Origin: Chitinophagaceae bacterium UBA4857
GTDB taxonomy: Bacteria; Bacteroidota; Bacteroidia; Chitinophagales; Chitinophagaceae
Direction: 5' to 3'
Assembly (NCBI GenBank): GCA_002399735.1
Contig: DHEF01000002.1
Coordinates: 159,982-223,981, forward strand
DNA length: 64,000 bases
Shown here: piece by piece, positions 45,392-52,880 of the stretch
Numbering within the stretch: the stretch's first letter is position 1
How the letters are laid out: every line of letters begins with the position of its first letter
Program-made: the position numbers and the translations under genes
Notes under the pieces: generated by a model
Told to the model about the DNA's origin: nothing
What the model saw: only the letters and a program-made list of their open reading frames with translations
Databases searched by the model: none

Positions 45392-46429
45392 TTATTTACT
45401 ATAAGGGTGTATCGTTTTTATTTTTCCGTTTTCGTCATATTCAATGGGTGTTATTTTAACACTTCGCAAATGTGTAATGCCTTTGCTTAAACTGCTGTCG
45501 TGATAAAACAAATACCATTGCCCTTTGTACTCAGCAATGCTATGGTGGCTTGTCCAACCTACTACGGGTTCTAAAATTCTTCCGGCATAGGTAAAAGGTC
45601 CGTACGGATTATCGCCAATTGCATAACATAAAAAATGTGTATCGCCGGTAGAGTAGGAGAAATAATATTTGCCGTTATATTTATGCAGCCAGGCTGCTTC
45701 AAAAAATCGTTTGTCTGTATCGCCTTGCAATAAGGGGTTGCCCGCTTCATCTACAATCAACACATCTTTAGGTGTTTCGGAAAATTGTAATAAGTCATCA
45801 GTAAGTTTTGCAACCTTGGGACATAGTGCCGGCTCATCATCGGCTGGTAAATGTGCCAACGGACTATCAGGTTGTTGGCCATTAAAAAAACCATTGCGCC
45901 AACGTTGCAATTGTCCGCCCCAAATGCCACCAAAATACATATAGTAATTGCCGTCATCATCTTTAAACACCGCAGGGTCTATAGAAAAACTATTTTTAAT
46001 TGCTTCTGGTTGTGGCGTAAAAGGCCCTTCGGGTTTATCACTAATGGCTACGCCTATTTTAAAAATACCTTCATAATCTTTTGCCGGGAAAAACAAATAA
46101 TATTTCCCGTCTTTTTCATTGGCATCAGGTGCCCATAGTTGTTTTTCGGCCCAGGGCACATCGTTTACATGCATGGCAAGTCCATGGTCCCTTGCAGGTG
46201 TATCAGGAGTTTCCATCGATAATACATGGTAATCCTCCATCGCAAAATGACTGCCTAAATCATCAAAGGCATCACCGGCATCCACATCATGCGACGGATA
46301 AATATAAATTTTACCATTAAACACATGTGCCGATGGATCGGCGGTATAAATATGTTTTACCAGTGGTTGTGATATAGCTTTTTTATTCAGCTCATCAAAA
46401 TCAATATGGTCTATGGAATCTTCGGGCAT
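45392..46429 (-). CDS. GH43 (GH43_1-like) beta-xylosidase, cytoplasmic
   Basis: A 345-residue GH43 enzyme with no signal peptide (start MPEDSIDHIDF, acidic). Most of the other glycosidases here have one. Catalytic residues are D31 (YTADPSA), D151 (SIDPAVF) and E244 (FFEAAW). The lack of a leader suggests that it splits xylobiose or other xylosides after import. A GPH-type symporter gene lies 239 nt upstream, across two repeat copies. It precedes a two-domain secreted GH43 by 12 nt. Confidence 0.88.
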   Translation of the reverse strand: MPEDSIDHIDFDELNKKAISQPLVKHIYTADPSAHVFNGKIYIYPSHDVDAGDAFDDLGSHFAMEDYHVLSMETPDTPARDHGLAMHVNDVPWAEKQLWAPDANEKDGKYYLFFPAKDYEGIFKIGVAISDKPEGPFTPQPEAIKNSFSIDPAVFKDDDGNYYMYFGGIWGGQLQRWRNGFFNGQQPDSPLAHLPADDEPALCPKVAKLTDDLLQFSETPKDVLIVDEAGNPLLQGDTDKRFFEAAWLHKYNGKYYFSYSTGDTHFLCYAIGDNPYGPFTYAGRILEPVVGWTSHHSIAEYKGQWYLFYHDSSLSKGITHLRSVKITPIEYDENGKIKTIHPYSK

Positions 46430-46467
46430 TATTATAATTTTTTGAGTTTATTTTTTAGTCAACCGCA

Positions 46468-46548
46468 TTGCTACTATCATCGCCTGTTGTGTCACTCACT
46501 TGTGCTGCAACAATTCTATTGAGCAATTTGCAAGCATCTAGCTTTGCA
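46468..46548 (+). repeat. Intergenic repeat, copy L1
   Basis: TGCTACTATCATCGCCTGTT, TGTCACTCACTTGTGCTGCA, ACAATTCTATTGAGC. The central TGCGTCGCA is worn to TGTGTCACT. It faces copy L2 22 nt away. Confidence 0.65.
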
Positions 46549-46569
46549 TATTACAGTAATATTAATAGC

Positions 46570-46645
46570 AATAACACGATGATGATTAGCGAACGGAACG
46601 TACAAGAGTGCGACGCAAGGGACGATCATCTGTGTTACTACTGCT
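46570..46645 (-). repeat. Intergenic repeat, copy L2
   Basis: TAACACGATGATGATTAGCG, AACGGAACG, TACAAGAGTGCGACGCAAGG, CATCTGTGTTACTACTGCTG. With L1 it forms a head-to-head pair in the 239-nt gap between the MFS symporter and GH43. Confidence 0.8.
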
Positions 46646-46668
46646 GGTGACCAAATTGTATTATTTAT

Positions 46669-48108
46669 TTAAAGAACTCTTCTGTTTTTTAAATCGGCTT
46701 CAATTTGTACTTCCACTTTTTTATTTATTTGATAAAAGAATAAAAGTGCGGCACCTATTAAAAAAGCCAAAGCCGGAAAAACGCTTACTAAAAGTTTGGT
46801 GCCTTGTATAGCCGAATCGGTTTGGCCTGTTGCACTATTGGCAACATAACCAAATACGCCTAATAGTTTAGTGAGAATGGAGCTACCCAATGTTAATCCA
46901 ACTTTTAAGCCCACCATCATAGCCGAAAATATAATGGCGGTGGCACGACGATTATTTTTCCATTCGCTGTAATCAGCCACATCGGCTATCATGGCCCAAA
47001 GCAACGGAATAGTGATGCCGTAGGTAAAGCCATGAAGTATCTGAGAAGTAAACATTAAGCCTACGGACTGTGGCGGGAATAAATAAAATACCAACACAAA
47101 CAATGCGGATATGAAAAGAAAAATACCAAACACATCACGCTTGCCATATTTATCGGCCAGTCGCTTGGATAAAGTAATACCAATTATCATAAAAATAATA
47201 CCCCCTGCATTAAATAAACCAAAGCCGGCAGACACAGGATCTTCGCCAAAAAAATTAATGCCAATACCTGATAGTGCATTTAATATGAGTTGCACAAATT
47301 GTGTAAGACTTTCTTTATTTACATAGTTTTCAAAGTAATAAACATAGGCACCACCTTTCATAGCGAGGGCAATAAATACCAAAGTGGTAAGTAAAAGCAT
47401 AATTACCCAGGGTTTGTTTTTTACTAAATCGCCCAGGTCTTCTTTTAAAGAAGACTTTTGTTCCGGCTTGGGAATAATTCTTTCTTTGGTGGTAAGGAAG
47501 GTGATGATTAACATAATAGTACCAATAACCGCCAGCCATGTCATTACTTTTTCAATACCAACAGCTTTATCGCCACCACCGGCAGCAATAATAATGGGTA
47601 ACATAAATACCTGTACAAAAAATTGTGCAAACATTACGGCTACAAAGCGGTAAGCGGACATACTGTTACGTTCCTTCATGTCGCCTGTAATTACACCACT
47701 TAAGGCAGAGTAGGGCAGATTATTGGCTGCATACAACAATAACAGTAATGTGTAAGTGATAACGGCATAAATGACTTTTCCCTGGTAAGCAAAATCGGGT
47801 GTACTAAAGGCAAGTAAGGCCGCAGCTCCTAACGGAATGGCTGTCCACAAAATCCACGGACGAAATTTACCCCACTTTGATTTTGTTCTGTCGGCAATAG
47901 CGCCCACAATAGGGTTGAAGGCAAAGCCTGCTACCAGTCCTACCACTAGGATAATAGAAGCGGCATCACCCGGTTGAAGCCCGTATATGTCTGTATAGAA
48001 ATAAGCTAGATAAGTAATTAGTGTTTGAAATACTAAGTTAGCAGCAAGGTCGCCCAGGCTGTAACCTACTTTTTCTAACACCGAAAGTTTTTGGTTGCTG
48101 GTATTCAT
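46669..48108 (-). CDS. GPH-family (MFS) glycoside:cation symporter
   Basis: A 479-residue inner-membrane protein with about 12 hydrophobic segments. The loop motif KSKWGKFRPWILW (about residues 76-88) and the N-terminal EKVGYSLGDLAANL are hallmarks of the glycoside-pentoside-hexuronide family, which imports xylosides, pentosides or hexuronides with sodium or protons. It follows a GH10 xylanase by 33 nt in the operon GH115-GH10-MFS. It probably takes up xylobiose, xylose or aldobiouronate. The exact substrate is not clear from sequence. Confidence 0.9.
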   Translation of the reverse strand: MNTSNQKLSVLEKVGYSLGDLAANLVFQTLITYLAYFYTDIYGLQPGDAASIILVVGLVAGFAFNPIVGAIADRTKSKWGKFRPWILWTAIPLGAAALLAFSTPDFAYQGKVIYAVITYTLLLLLYAANNLPYSALSGVITGDMKERNSMSAYRFVAVMFAQFFVQVFMLPIIIAAGGGDKAVGIEKVMTWLAVIGTIMLIITFLTTKERIIPKPEQKSSLKEDLGDLVKNKPWVIMLLLTTLVFIALAMKGGAYVYYFENYVNKESLTQFVQLILNALSGIGINFFGEDPVSAGFGLFNAGGIIFMIIGITLSKRLADKYGKRDVFGIFLFISALFVLVFYLFPPQSVGLMFTSQILHGFTYGITIPLLWAMIADVADYSEWKNNRRATAIIFSAMMVGLKVGLTLGSSILTKLLGVFGYVANSATGQTDSAIQGTKLLVSVFPALAFLIGAALLFFYQINKKVEVQIEADLKNRRVL

Positions 48109-48141
48109 AAAATTTTTCTTGACAGTTATAGGTCAGTTTGT

Positions 48142-49254
48142 TTAATTGTTTTTTGCCGCTTCTATTACTTTGTAATAAGCAGGCTTGGGTGCATAATTTC
48201 TGTCAAACAGCAGCGGGTAGTTGGTTCTGCCTCGTACGGGCCAACCATTTAACCAACTGTCTCTATCGGTAACACCCCAGAAAGTAACACGGGCTATTTT
48301 ATCTTTATGTTTTAAGAATAAATTGAACAAGGCTTCATAGTCTTTAGCCAGTTGCTGTTGTACACTATCCGGAAGACCTGCCTTGTAAGGGTTAAGCGTT
48401 GGATCGTTGCTGTTCATGCGCTGGCTTATTTCCGCACCGGTAAAGTTCCTGGGCAGCACTTCTATATCCAGCTCGGTAAACATTACCTTAATACCTAAGG
48501 CGGAATAGGCCAGTATACTTTCTTCAATATCTTTCAATGGTACTTTACCAATATGCCAATGACCTTGTATGCCTACGCCATCTATACGTACACCGGCGGC
48601 CTGTATCTTTTTTATCAGTTTAATGCAGCCTTCTCTTTTAGCAGGTTGTTCGTTATTATAGTCATTATAATATAAAGCAGTATTGGGGGCAGCTTGTTGT
48701 GCCAGGCGAAAGGCGTCTGTTACATAATTATCGCCCAGTAATTTTAAGAAAATGGAATTGCGCATAGTACCATCTTCATTCAATACTTCATTCGCCACAT
48801 CCCAGCCATGAATTTTACCGTCGTAACGGCTGGCAACGGTTTTAATATGGTTGGTGAAAAAGGTTTTAAAAGAATCTACGTTTTGCATTCTGCGGGCAAA
48901 GGGTGGTAACTGGCTATGCCATACTAAAGTGTGGCCAATAATCTCCATATTGTTTTTCTTTCCGTACGCTACAAATTTGTCGGCCAGCGTAAAATCATAA
49001 CGCTCTAATTCGGGATGAATGATTTCGGCCTTCATTATATTTTCCGGTGTAATACTGTTAAACTCTTTTTTTATCAGCGCATTGGCTACAGCATTTCTTT
49101 CTTCTATTTGTCCTGCGTTTAAAGCTGTACCAATGGTAAAATGTTTTTTATATGCATCTTTTAATGAGCTTGCACTGTTTGTTGCATTTTTTTTACTGCC
49201 GGAACAAGCCGCCAGTAAACACAGCACCGGTAAAAGCAAAAATGTTTTTTTCAT
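48142..49254 (-). CDS. GH10 endo-1,4-beta-xylanase, lipoprotein
   Basis: A 370-residue lipid-anchored xylanase (lipobox LLAAC, C17). The GH10 barrel has acid/base E156 (WDVANEV) and nucleophile E261 (MFTELDI). It is similar in length and motifs to the first GH10 at 9.0 kb, and both lack a binding module. The flanks differ: GH115 upstream and a GPH symporter downstream, versus GntP downstream of the other. So each xylanase is paired with its own importer. Confidence 0.95.
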   Translation of the reverse strand: MKKTFLLLPVLCLLAACSGSKKNATNSASSLKDAYKKHFTIGTALNAGQIEERNAVANALIKKEFNSITPENIMKAEIIHPELERYDFTLADKFVAYGKKNNMEIIGHTLVWHSQLPPFARRMQNVDSFKTFFTNHIKTVASRYDGKIHGWDVANEVLNEDGTMRNSIFLKLLGDNYVTDAFRLAQQAAPNTALYYNDYNNEQPAKREGCIKLIKKIQAAGVRIDGVGIQGHWHIGKVPLKDIEESILAYSALGIKVMFTELDIEVLPRNFTGAEISQRMNSNDPTLNPYKAGLPDSVQQQLAKDYEALFNLFLKHKDKIARVTFWGVTDRDSWLNGWPVRGRTNYPLLFDRNYAPKPAYYKVIEAAKNN

Positions 49255-49286
49255 CCGTTTATCTTTTAGTTACCCCTAAAGGTTTA

Positions 49287-51797
49287 TTATTTATTTAATG
49301 TTTCTTGCGGTCCTAAATAAGAAGGTGGCAGGCCGCCCATATCCAATACTATTTTTTGCAACACAATGCCACCACTTAGTGCCCAATATTTTACCGTATG
49401 TTTTCCGGTAGTTTTTAAATAATGCTTGGTTTTTTTTATAATAATATTATTAGCCACCCAATCGTACATAATGCCGCCTTCGGTAGCATTGGCATTACCG
49501 TTCAGGCTAATAACCTGCGGTGCTTCATCGTCTATAGAAACAGCAAACTGCATACCTTCCGGTGCATTGTACAAATTATAAGTAGGCGAAAAATAGCAAA
49601 GCAACGTAACGCTGTCTTTGCTGTACGTATAAAACTCATACTCCAATCGTGGTTTCAGCGTAGCACTGTTTTTCGTTACAGGAAAGGTAGTCACCGCATC
49701 GCCTGTGCGGCCGTGGTCCGGCAACACTTTCCAGGTTATGTCGTTGCTGTTAACCGCATTCGTATAATGTGCAGCTTCTATGGATACCACATTGCCTTCT
49801 TCGTAAAAAGTATTAGCAGGTGCTTTTGCCCTAACTGGCATTTTAGCTGCTAGCGTGCGGTTGTTATCTGCAGTATCTGTTACCGCCGTAACATATTTTA
49901 CTTCGGGCATTATATTATACCTCGGATCCTGCCAGCCCTTGTAACCAATATGCGTTTGGTTCATCAGGTGGTTCCATTTGCCATTATTCAGTCGGTGGTA
50001 CTCTTGTGTAATCAGCGAATCTTTTAAAAAAGAAAGCTTCGCTTCATCGGCAAATTGATTGGCCGTAAAATTATTATTGGTAAAAGCTGCCCGGTTTAAC
50101 GCTACATTGTAATGCAAGGCATATAAATTAGCCATTGCTTTTACCGGATGTAATACCAGTTGGAAATAAGCATTGTAATAAGTAGCTGGTAGTTTTTTAC
50201 TAATGGCTTCTGCACGGTTGTATAAAGTTTGATATGCTTCATACACACGTTGCCACTCGCCGGTTTCTACGCTAAAAGTACGGGCATCGACAAGCTCAGG
50301 TTTTCTGCGGCCATTGTATTTTGTGTAAAGAGAAATAATGTCGGCTATTTCTGTTGCATATGCATTGCCAAACTGTGCAGCCGCCCATTGTTCGGTGTAA
50401 GGTTGTAAATCGTCTGCACCGATAGCATCGGGGTTCCAGGCATAATCGCACCAGAACGAAATAGGAAATTCCATCGGTTTAATATCGCCCACATTTACAA
50501 TCCAAATTTTGTCTATTCCATGTTGCCAGGCCAGGTTCATTTGCTCCCATACGCGGGTAATAGGGTTGGTGTTAATCCATTTATAACTTCTGGGGCCGCC
50601 TACATAATCAAAGTGATAATACATACCATAACCACCTTTGCGTTTGGGTTCGTTTACCGCAGGCACCCGGCGAATATTGCCCCAGTTATCGTCGCAAATT
50701 AATAAGGTAATATCATCGGGCACTCTCATGCCTTTGTCGTAATAATCCTGTACCTCTTTGTATAACGCCCAAAGCTGGGGCGTTTGTTCGGCAGGTTTTT
50801 TTGTAATGTCTTTAATTGTTTTTCGTTGGTCGGCTACAATGCGTTCTAATAAAGCCGTAGCAGTTTCTCTGCTCATGGGTTCGTCGCCATCGCCACGCAT
50901 ACCCACGGTTACTACTTTTTCGTTCCAGCCTCTTTTAATACCACCTTTCCAAAAAGTTTTTAGTTGTTCGGGGTTGTGGTCGTAGTTCCATTCGCCGCTA
51001 CCGTATTTTTTCCATTCGGCATGTGCACGCATCAGCGGTTCGTGGTGACTGGTGCCAATTACAATGGCATACTCATCTGCTACTTTTATGTTTAAAGAAT
51101 CATCGTCGTAAAAAGCATTGCCCCACATAGCAGGCCATATATAATTGCTTTTTAACCGTAGCATTAACTCAAATACTTTTGAATAAAATTGATGGTTAAA
51201 GCCGCCAAACTTTTCCTTGCTCCAACTGCTTAATGCAGGCGCTTCGTCATTAATAAAAATGCCGCGGTATTTTACTTTTGGCGCATCGGTAATAAAAACA
51301 TGGCTGTTTATAAAAACTTGTTCTTGCTTTTTTGCGGGTACATCTGCCCACCAATACCAGGGCGATACTCCTATTTGTTTAGATAGTTCAAATACGCCGA
51401 AAGCCGTACCACGTCTGTCGCTACCGGCAATTACAAGCCCTTTGGCAACGGTTTGTATAATGTACCCTTCCCATTTGCCGGATATGGCTTTGGTGTTAAT
51501 TTGTTTTTGTTTTGCCAGTTGTTTTATTAACGAAGATTTTTCTACTGTACCAATAATGATGGTATTGGCTGTTGCTTGTACGGCATTGTTTACCAAAGGT
51601 ATTTTTTTGCCGGTTACCAATTCAATGTCCTGTTGTAATAAGGCAGCCGCTTTTTTTACTACTGTAAAATCATTATCGTCAACATAAATAACAGCGTTAG
51701 CCATATTAAACGTAGTAGCGGTTGCAGATACAATTTGCCCCACTGCCGTATAAGCAATAAATAAACTGATAATGTATGTAAAAAATAGTTTCTTCAT
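49287..51797 (-). CDS. GH115 xylan alpha-1,2-glucuronidase (second)
   Basis: An 836-residue secreted GH115 with a signal peptide (to about 21) and the family motif VPDDITLLICDDNWGNIRR. It acts on (methyl)glucuronic acid side groups of xylan. It is a diverged paralogue of the GH115 at 0.1 kb, not a recent copy: the motifs agree, but the ends differ. It leads the operon GH115-GH10-MFS, with 32 nt to the xylanase. Having both GH115 and GH67 allows removal of internal as well as terminal glucuronate. Confidence 0.92.
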   Translation of the reverse strand: MKKLFFTYIISLFIAYTAVGQIVSATATTFNMANAVIYVDDNDFTVVKKAAALLQQDIELVTGKKIPLVNNAVQATANTIIIGTVEKSSLIKQLAKQKQINTKAISGKWEGYIIQTVAKGLVIAGSDRRGTAFGVFELSKQIGVSPWYWWADVPAKKQEQVFINSHVFITDAPKVKYRGIFINDEAPALSSWSKEKFGGFNHQFYSKVFELMLRLKSNYIWPAMWGNAFYDDDSLNIKVADEYAIVIGTSHHEPLMRAHAEWKKYGSGEWNYDHNPEQLKTFWKGGIKRGWNEKVVTVGMRGDGDEPMSRETATALLERIVADQRKTIKDITKKPAEQTPQLWALYKEVQDYYDKGMRVPDDITLLICDDNWGNIRRVPAVNEPKRKGGYGMYYHFDYVGGPRSYKWINTNPITRVWEQMNLAWQHGIDKIWIVNVGDIKPMEFPISFWCDYAWNPDAIGADDLQPYTEQWAAAQFGNAYATEIADIISLYTKYNGRRKPELVDARTFSVETGEWQRVYEAYQTLYNRAEAISKKLPATYYNAYFQLVLHPVKAMANLYALHYNVALNRAAFTNNNFTANQFADEAKLSFLKDSLITQEYHRLNNGKWNHLMNQTHIGYKGWQDPRYNIMPEVKYVTAVTDTADNNRTLAAKMPVRAKAPANTFYEEGNVVSIEAAHYTNAVNSNDITWKVLPDHGRTGDAVTTFPVTKNSATLKPRLEYEFYTYSKDSVTLLCYFSPTYNLYNAPEGMQFAVSIDDEAPQVISLNGNANATEGGIMYDWVANNIIIKKTKHYLKTTGKHTVKYWALSGGIVLQKIVLDMGGLPPSYLGPQETLNK

Positions 51798-51858
51798 TTA
51801 TAAATTTATTCAGCTTGTGCAAGTGTTAAACACTTTTAAGTTTTTTTAAACGACCGCT

Positions 51859-51942
51859 GCATTAACACGATGATGCCCAAAGAACAGAACGATGAACGGA
51901 GCGTCGCAACGAGTGTTCATCTGTGTTACTACAGTTGGTAAC
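51859..51942 (-). repeat. Intergenic repeat, copy M
   Basis: ATTAACACGATGATGCCCAA, AGAACAGAACGATGAACGG, AGCGTCGCAACGAGTGTTCA, TCTGTGTTACTACAGTTGG. The core here is GGAGCGTCGCAA, shared with copy D. It lies in the 308-nt gap between the SDR gene and GH115. Confidence 0.75.
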
Positions 51943-52003
51943 ATAAAAATTTACTAAATTATTCATGCGCATTAATAGTGTTTTTTATGTTACGAGCTAC
52001 TGT

Positions 52004-52064
52004 GCTACTATCATCGTCTGTTGCGTCGCACACTGCATCGTTTGGTAATTCTACTCAGCACCCT
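52004..52064 (+). repeat. Intergenic repeat, copy N
   Basis: GCTACTATCATCGTCTGTTG, CGTCGCACACTGCATCGTTT, GGTAATTCTACTCAGCACCC. The left half nearly equals copy E. With copy M it fills most of the 308-nt gap; no gene is visible there. Confidence 0.75.
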
Positions 52065-52105
52065 GCCATGCGAAAAGTGTTTAGTTTTATTAACCTATTT
52101 TACTT

Positions 52106-52867
52106 TTAAAACCCAATGGAGTTACCTCCATCTATAGGTAGTATTACGCCTGTTACAAAATTTGCAGCATCGCTTGCCAAATACAATGCAGCATTACCTA
52201 TATCTTCAGGTTGTCCCATTTTGCCCATTGGGGTACGACCAAAAACTTTTGCTTTTCGTTCCGGGTCGCTGTTTAAAGCGGTGGCTGTCATTTCGGAATA
52301 AATGAAACCTGGAGCAATAGCATTAACCCTGATGCCTTTTGGAGAAAGTTCCACAGCCATGGCTCTAGTCATTCCGTCTATAGCCGTTTTACTGGCACTA
52401 TATGCTATTACTTTTGGTATACCATATTGTGCAGCCATAGAGCTGATATTAATAATGTTTCCTTGGCCCTGCTGAAGCATGTGTTTAACTACCTCACGAC
52501 TCATACTAAATACAGCCGTAAGATTAGTGGTAATGATTTTTTGAAAATCCTCATCTGTTACTTCAGTAAATTCCTTTTTCATATTTATACCGGCATTGTT
52601 TACCAGTATATCAATTTTCCCATATTGTTGATGCACTTTTGCTACAAAATCCGGAATGGATGCCAGATTGCTCACATCACAGGTTATAGCCTCGCAAAGT
52701 GTGCCTAATTCCGTTTTGGCACGGGCTAGCTTTTCCTCATCTCTTCCTGCAATAACTGTAACTATGCCTGCTTGTGTAAACTTCCTGGCAATGGCAAAAC
52801 CCAGTCCCGAGCCACCACCTGTTACAATTGCTACCTTTTTTTTCATTGTTGCCATATCTGTTTGCAT
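52106..52867 (-). CDS. SDR-family NAD(P)-dependent oxidoreductase
   Basis: A 253-residue short-chain dehydrogenase. The cofactor motif TGGGSGLG is near the N-terminus. NNAG, the catalytic serine (NISSMA) and YSASK follow, and the C-terminal VTGVILPIDGG is typical. It resembles gluconate-5-dehydrogenase and KduD-like sugar-acid dehydrogenases. With GH67 directly upstream, a role in hexuronate use, such as fructuronate reduction, or xylose oxidation are both possible. I chose the ATG at 52867, 13 nt after the GH67 stop. The frame stays open to 52948 inside GH67. Cytoplasmic. Confidence 0.85.
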   Translation of the reverse strand: MQTDMATMKKKVAIVTGGGSGLGFAIARKFTQAGIVTVIAGRDEEKLARAKTELGTLCEAITCDVSNLASIPDFVAKVHQQYGKIDILVNNAGINMKKEFTEVTDEDFQKIITTNLTAVFSMSREVVKHMLQQGQGNIINISSMAAQYGIPKVIAYSASKTAIDGMTRAMAVELSPKGIRVNAIAPGFIYSEMTATALNSDPERKAKVFGRTPMGKMGQPEDIGNAALYLASDAANFVTGVILPIDGGNSIGF

Positions 52868-52880
52868 TTGGTCTCTATGT

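Noticed and set aside
46455..46470. A third LacI-type site (CAACCGCATTGC) upstream of the cytoplasmic GH43
   Set aside because: It needs an extra base in the centre to align with the operator, so the palindrome spacing is wrong.
49422..51687. Plus-strand open frames of 143 and 156 codons opposite GH115
   Set aside because: Antisense to an intact GH115; cysteine- and arginine-rich shadow sequence without motifs.
1..52064. CRISPR array as explanation for the repeats
   Set aside because: The copies are kilobases apart, occur in both orientations and vary in length; there are no regular spacers and no cas genes.
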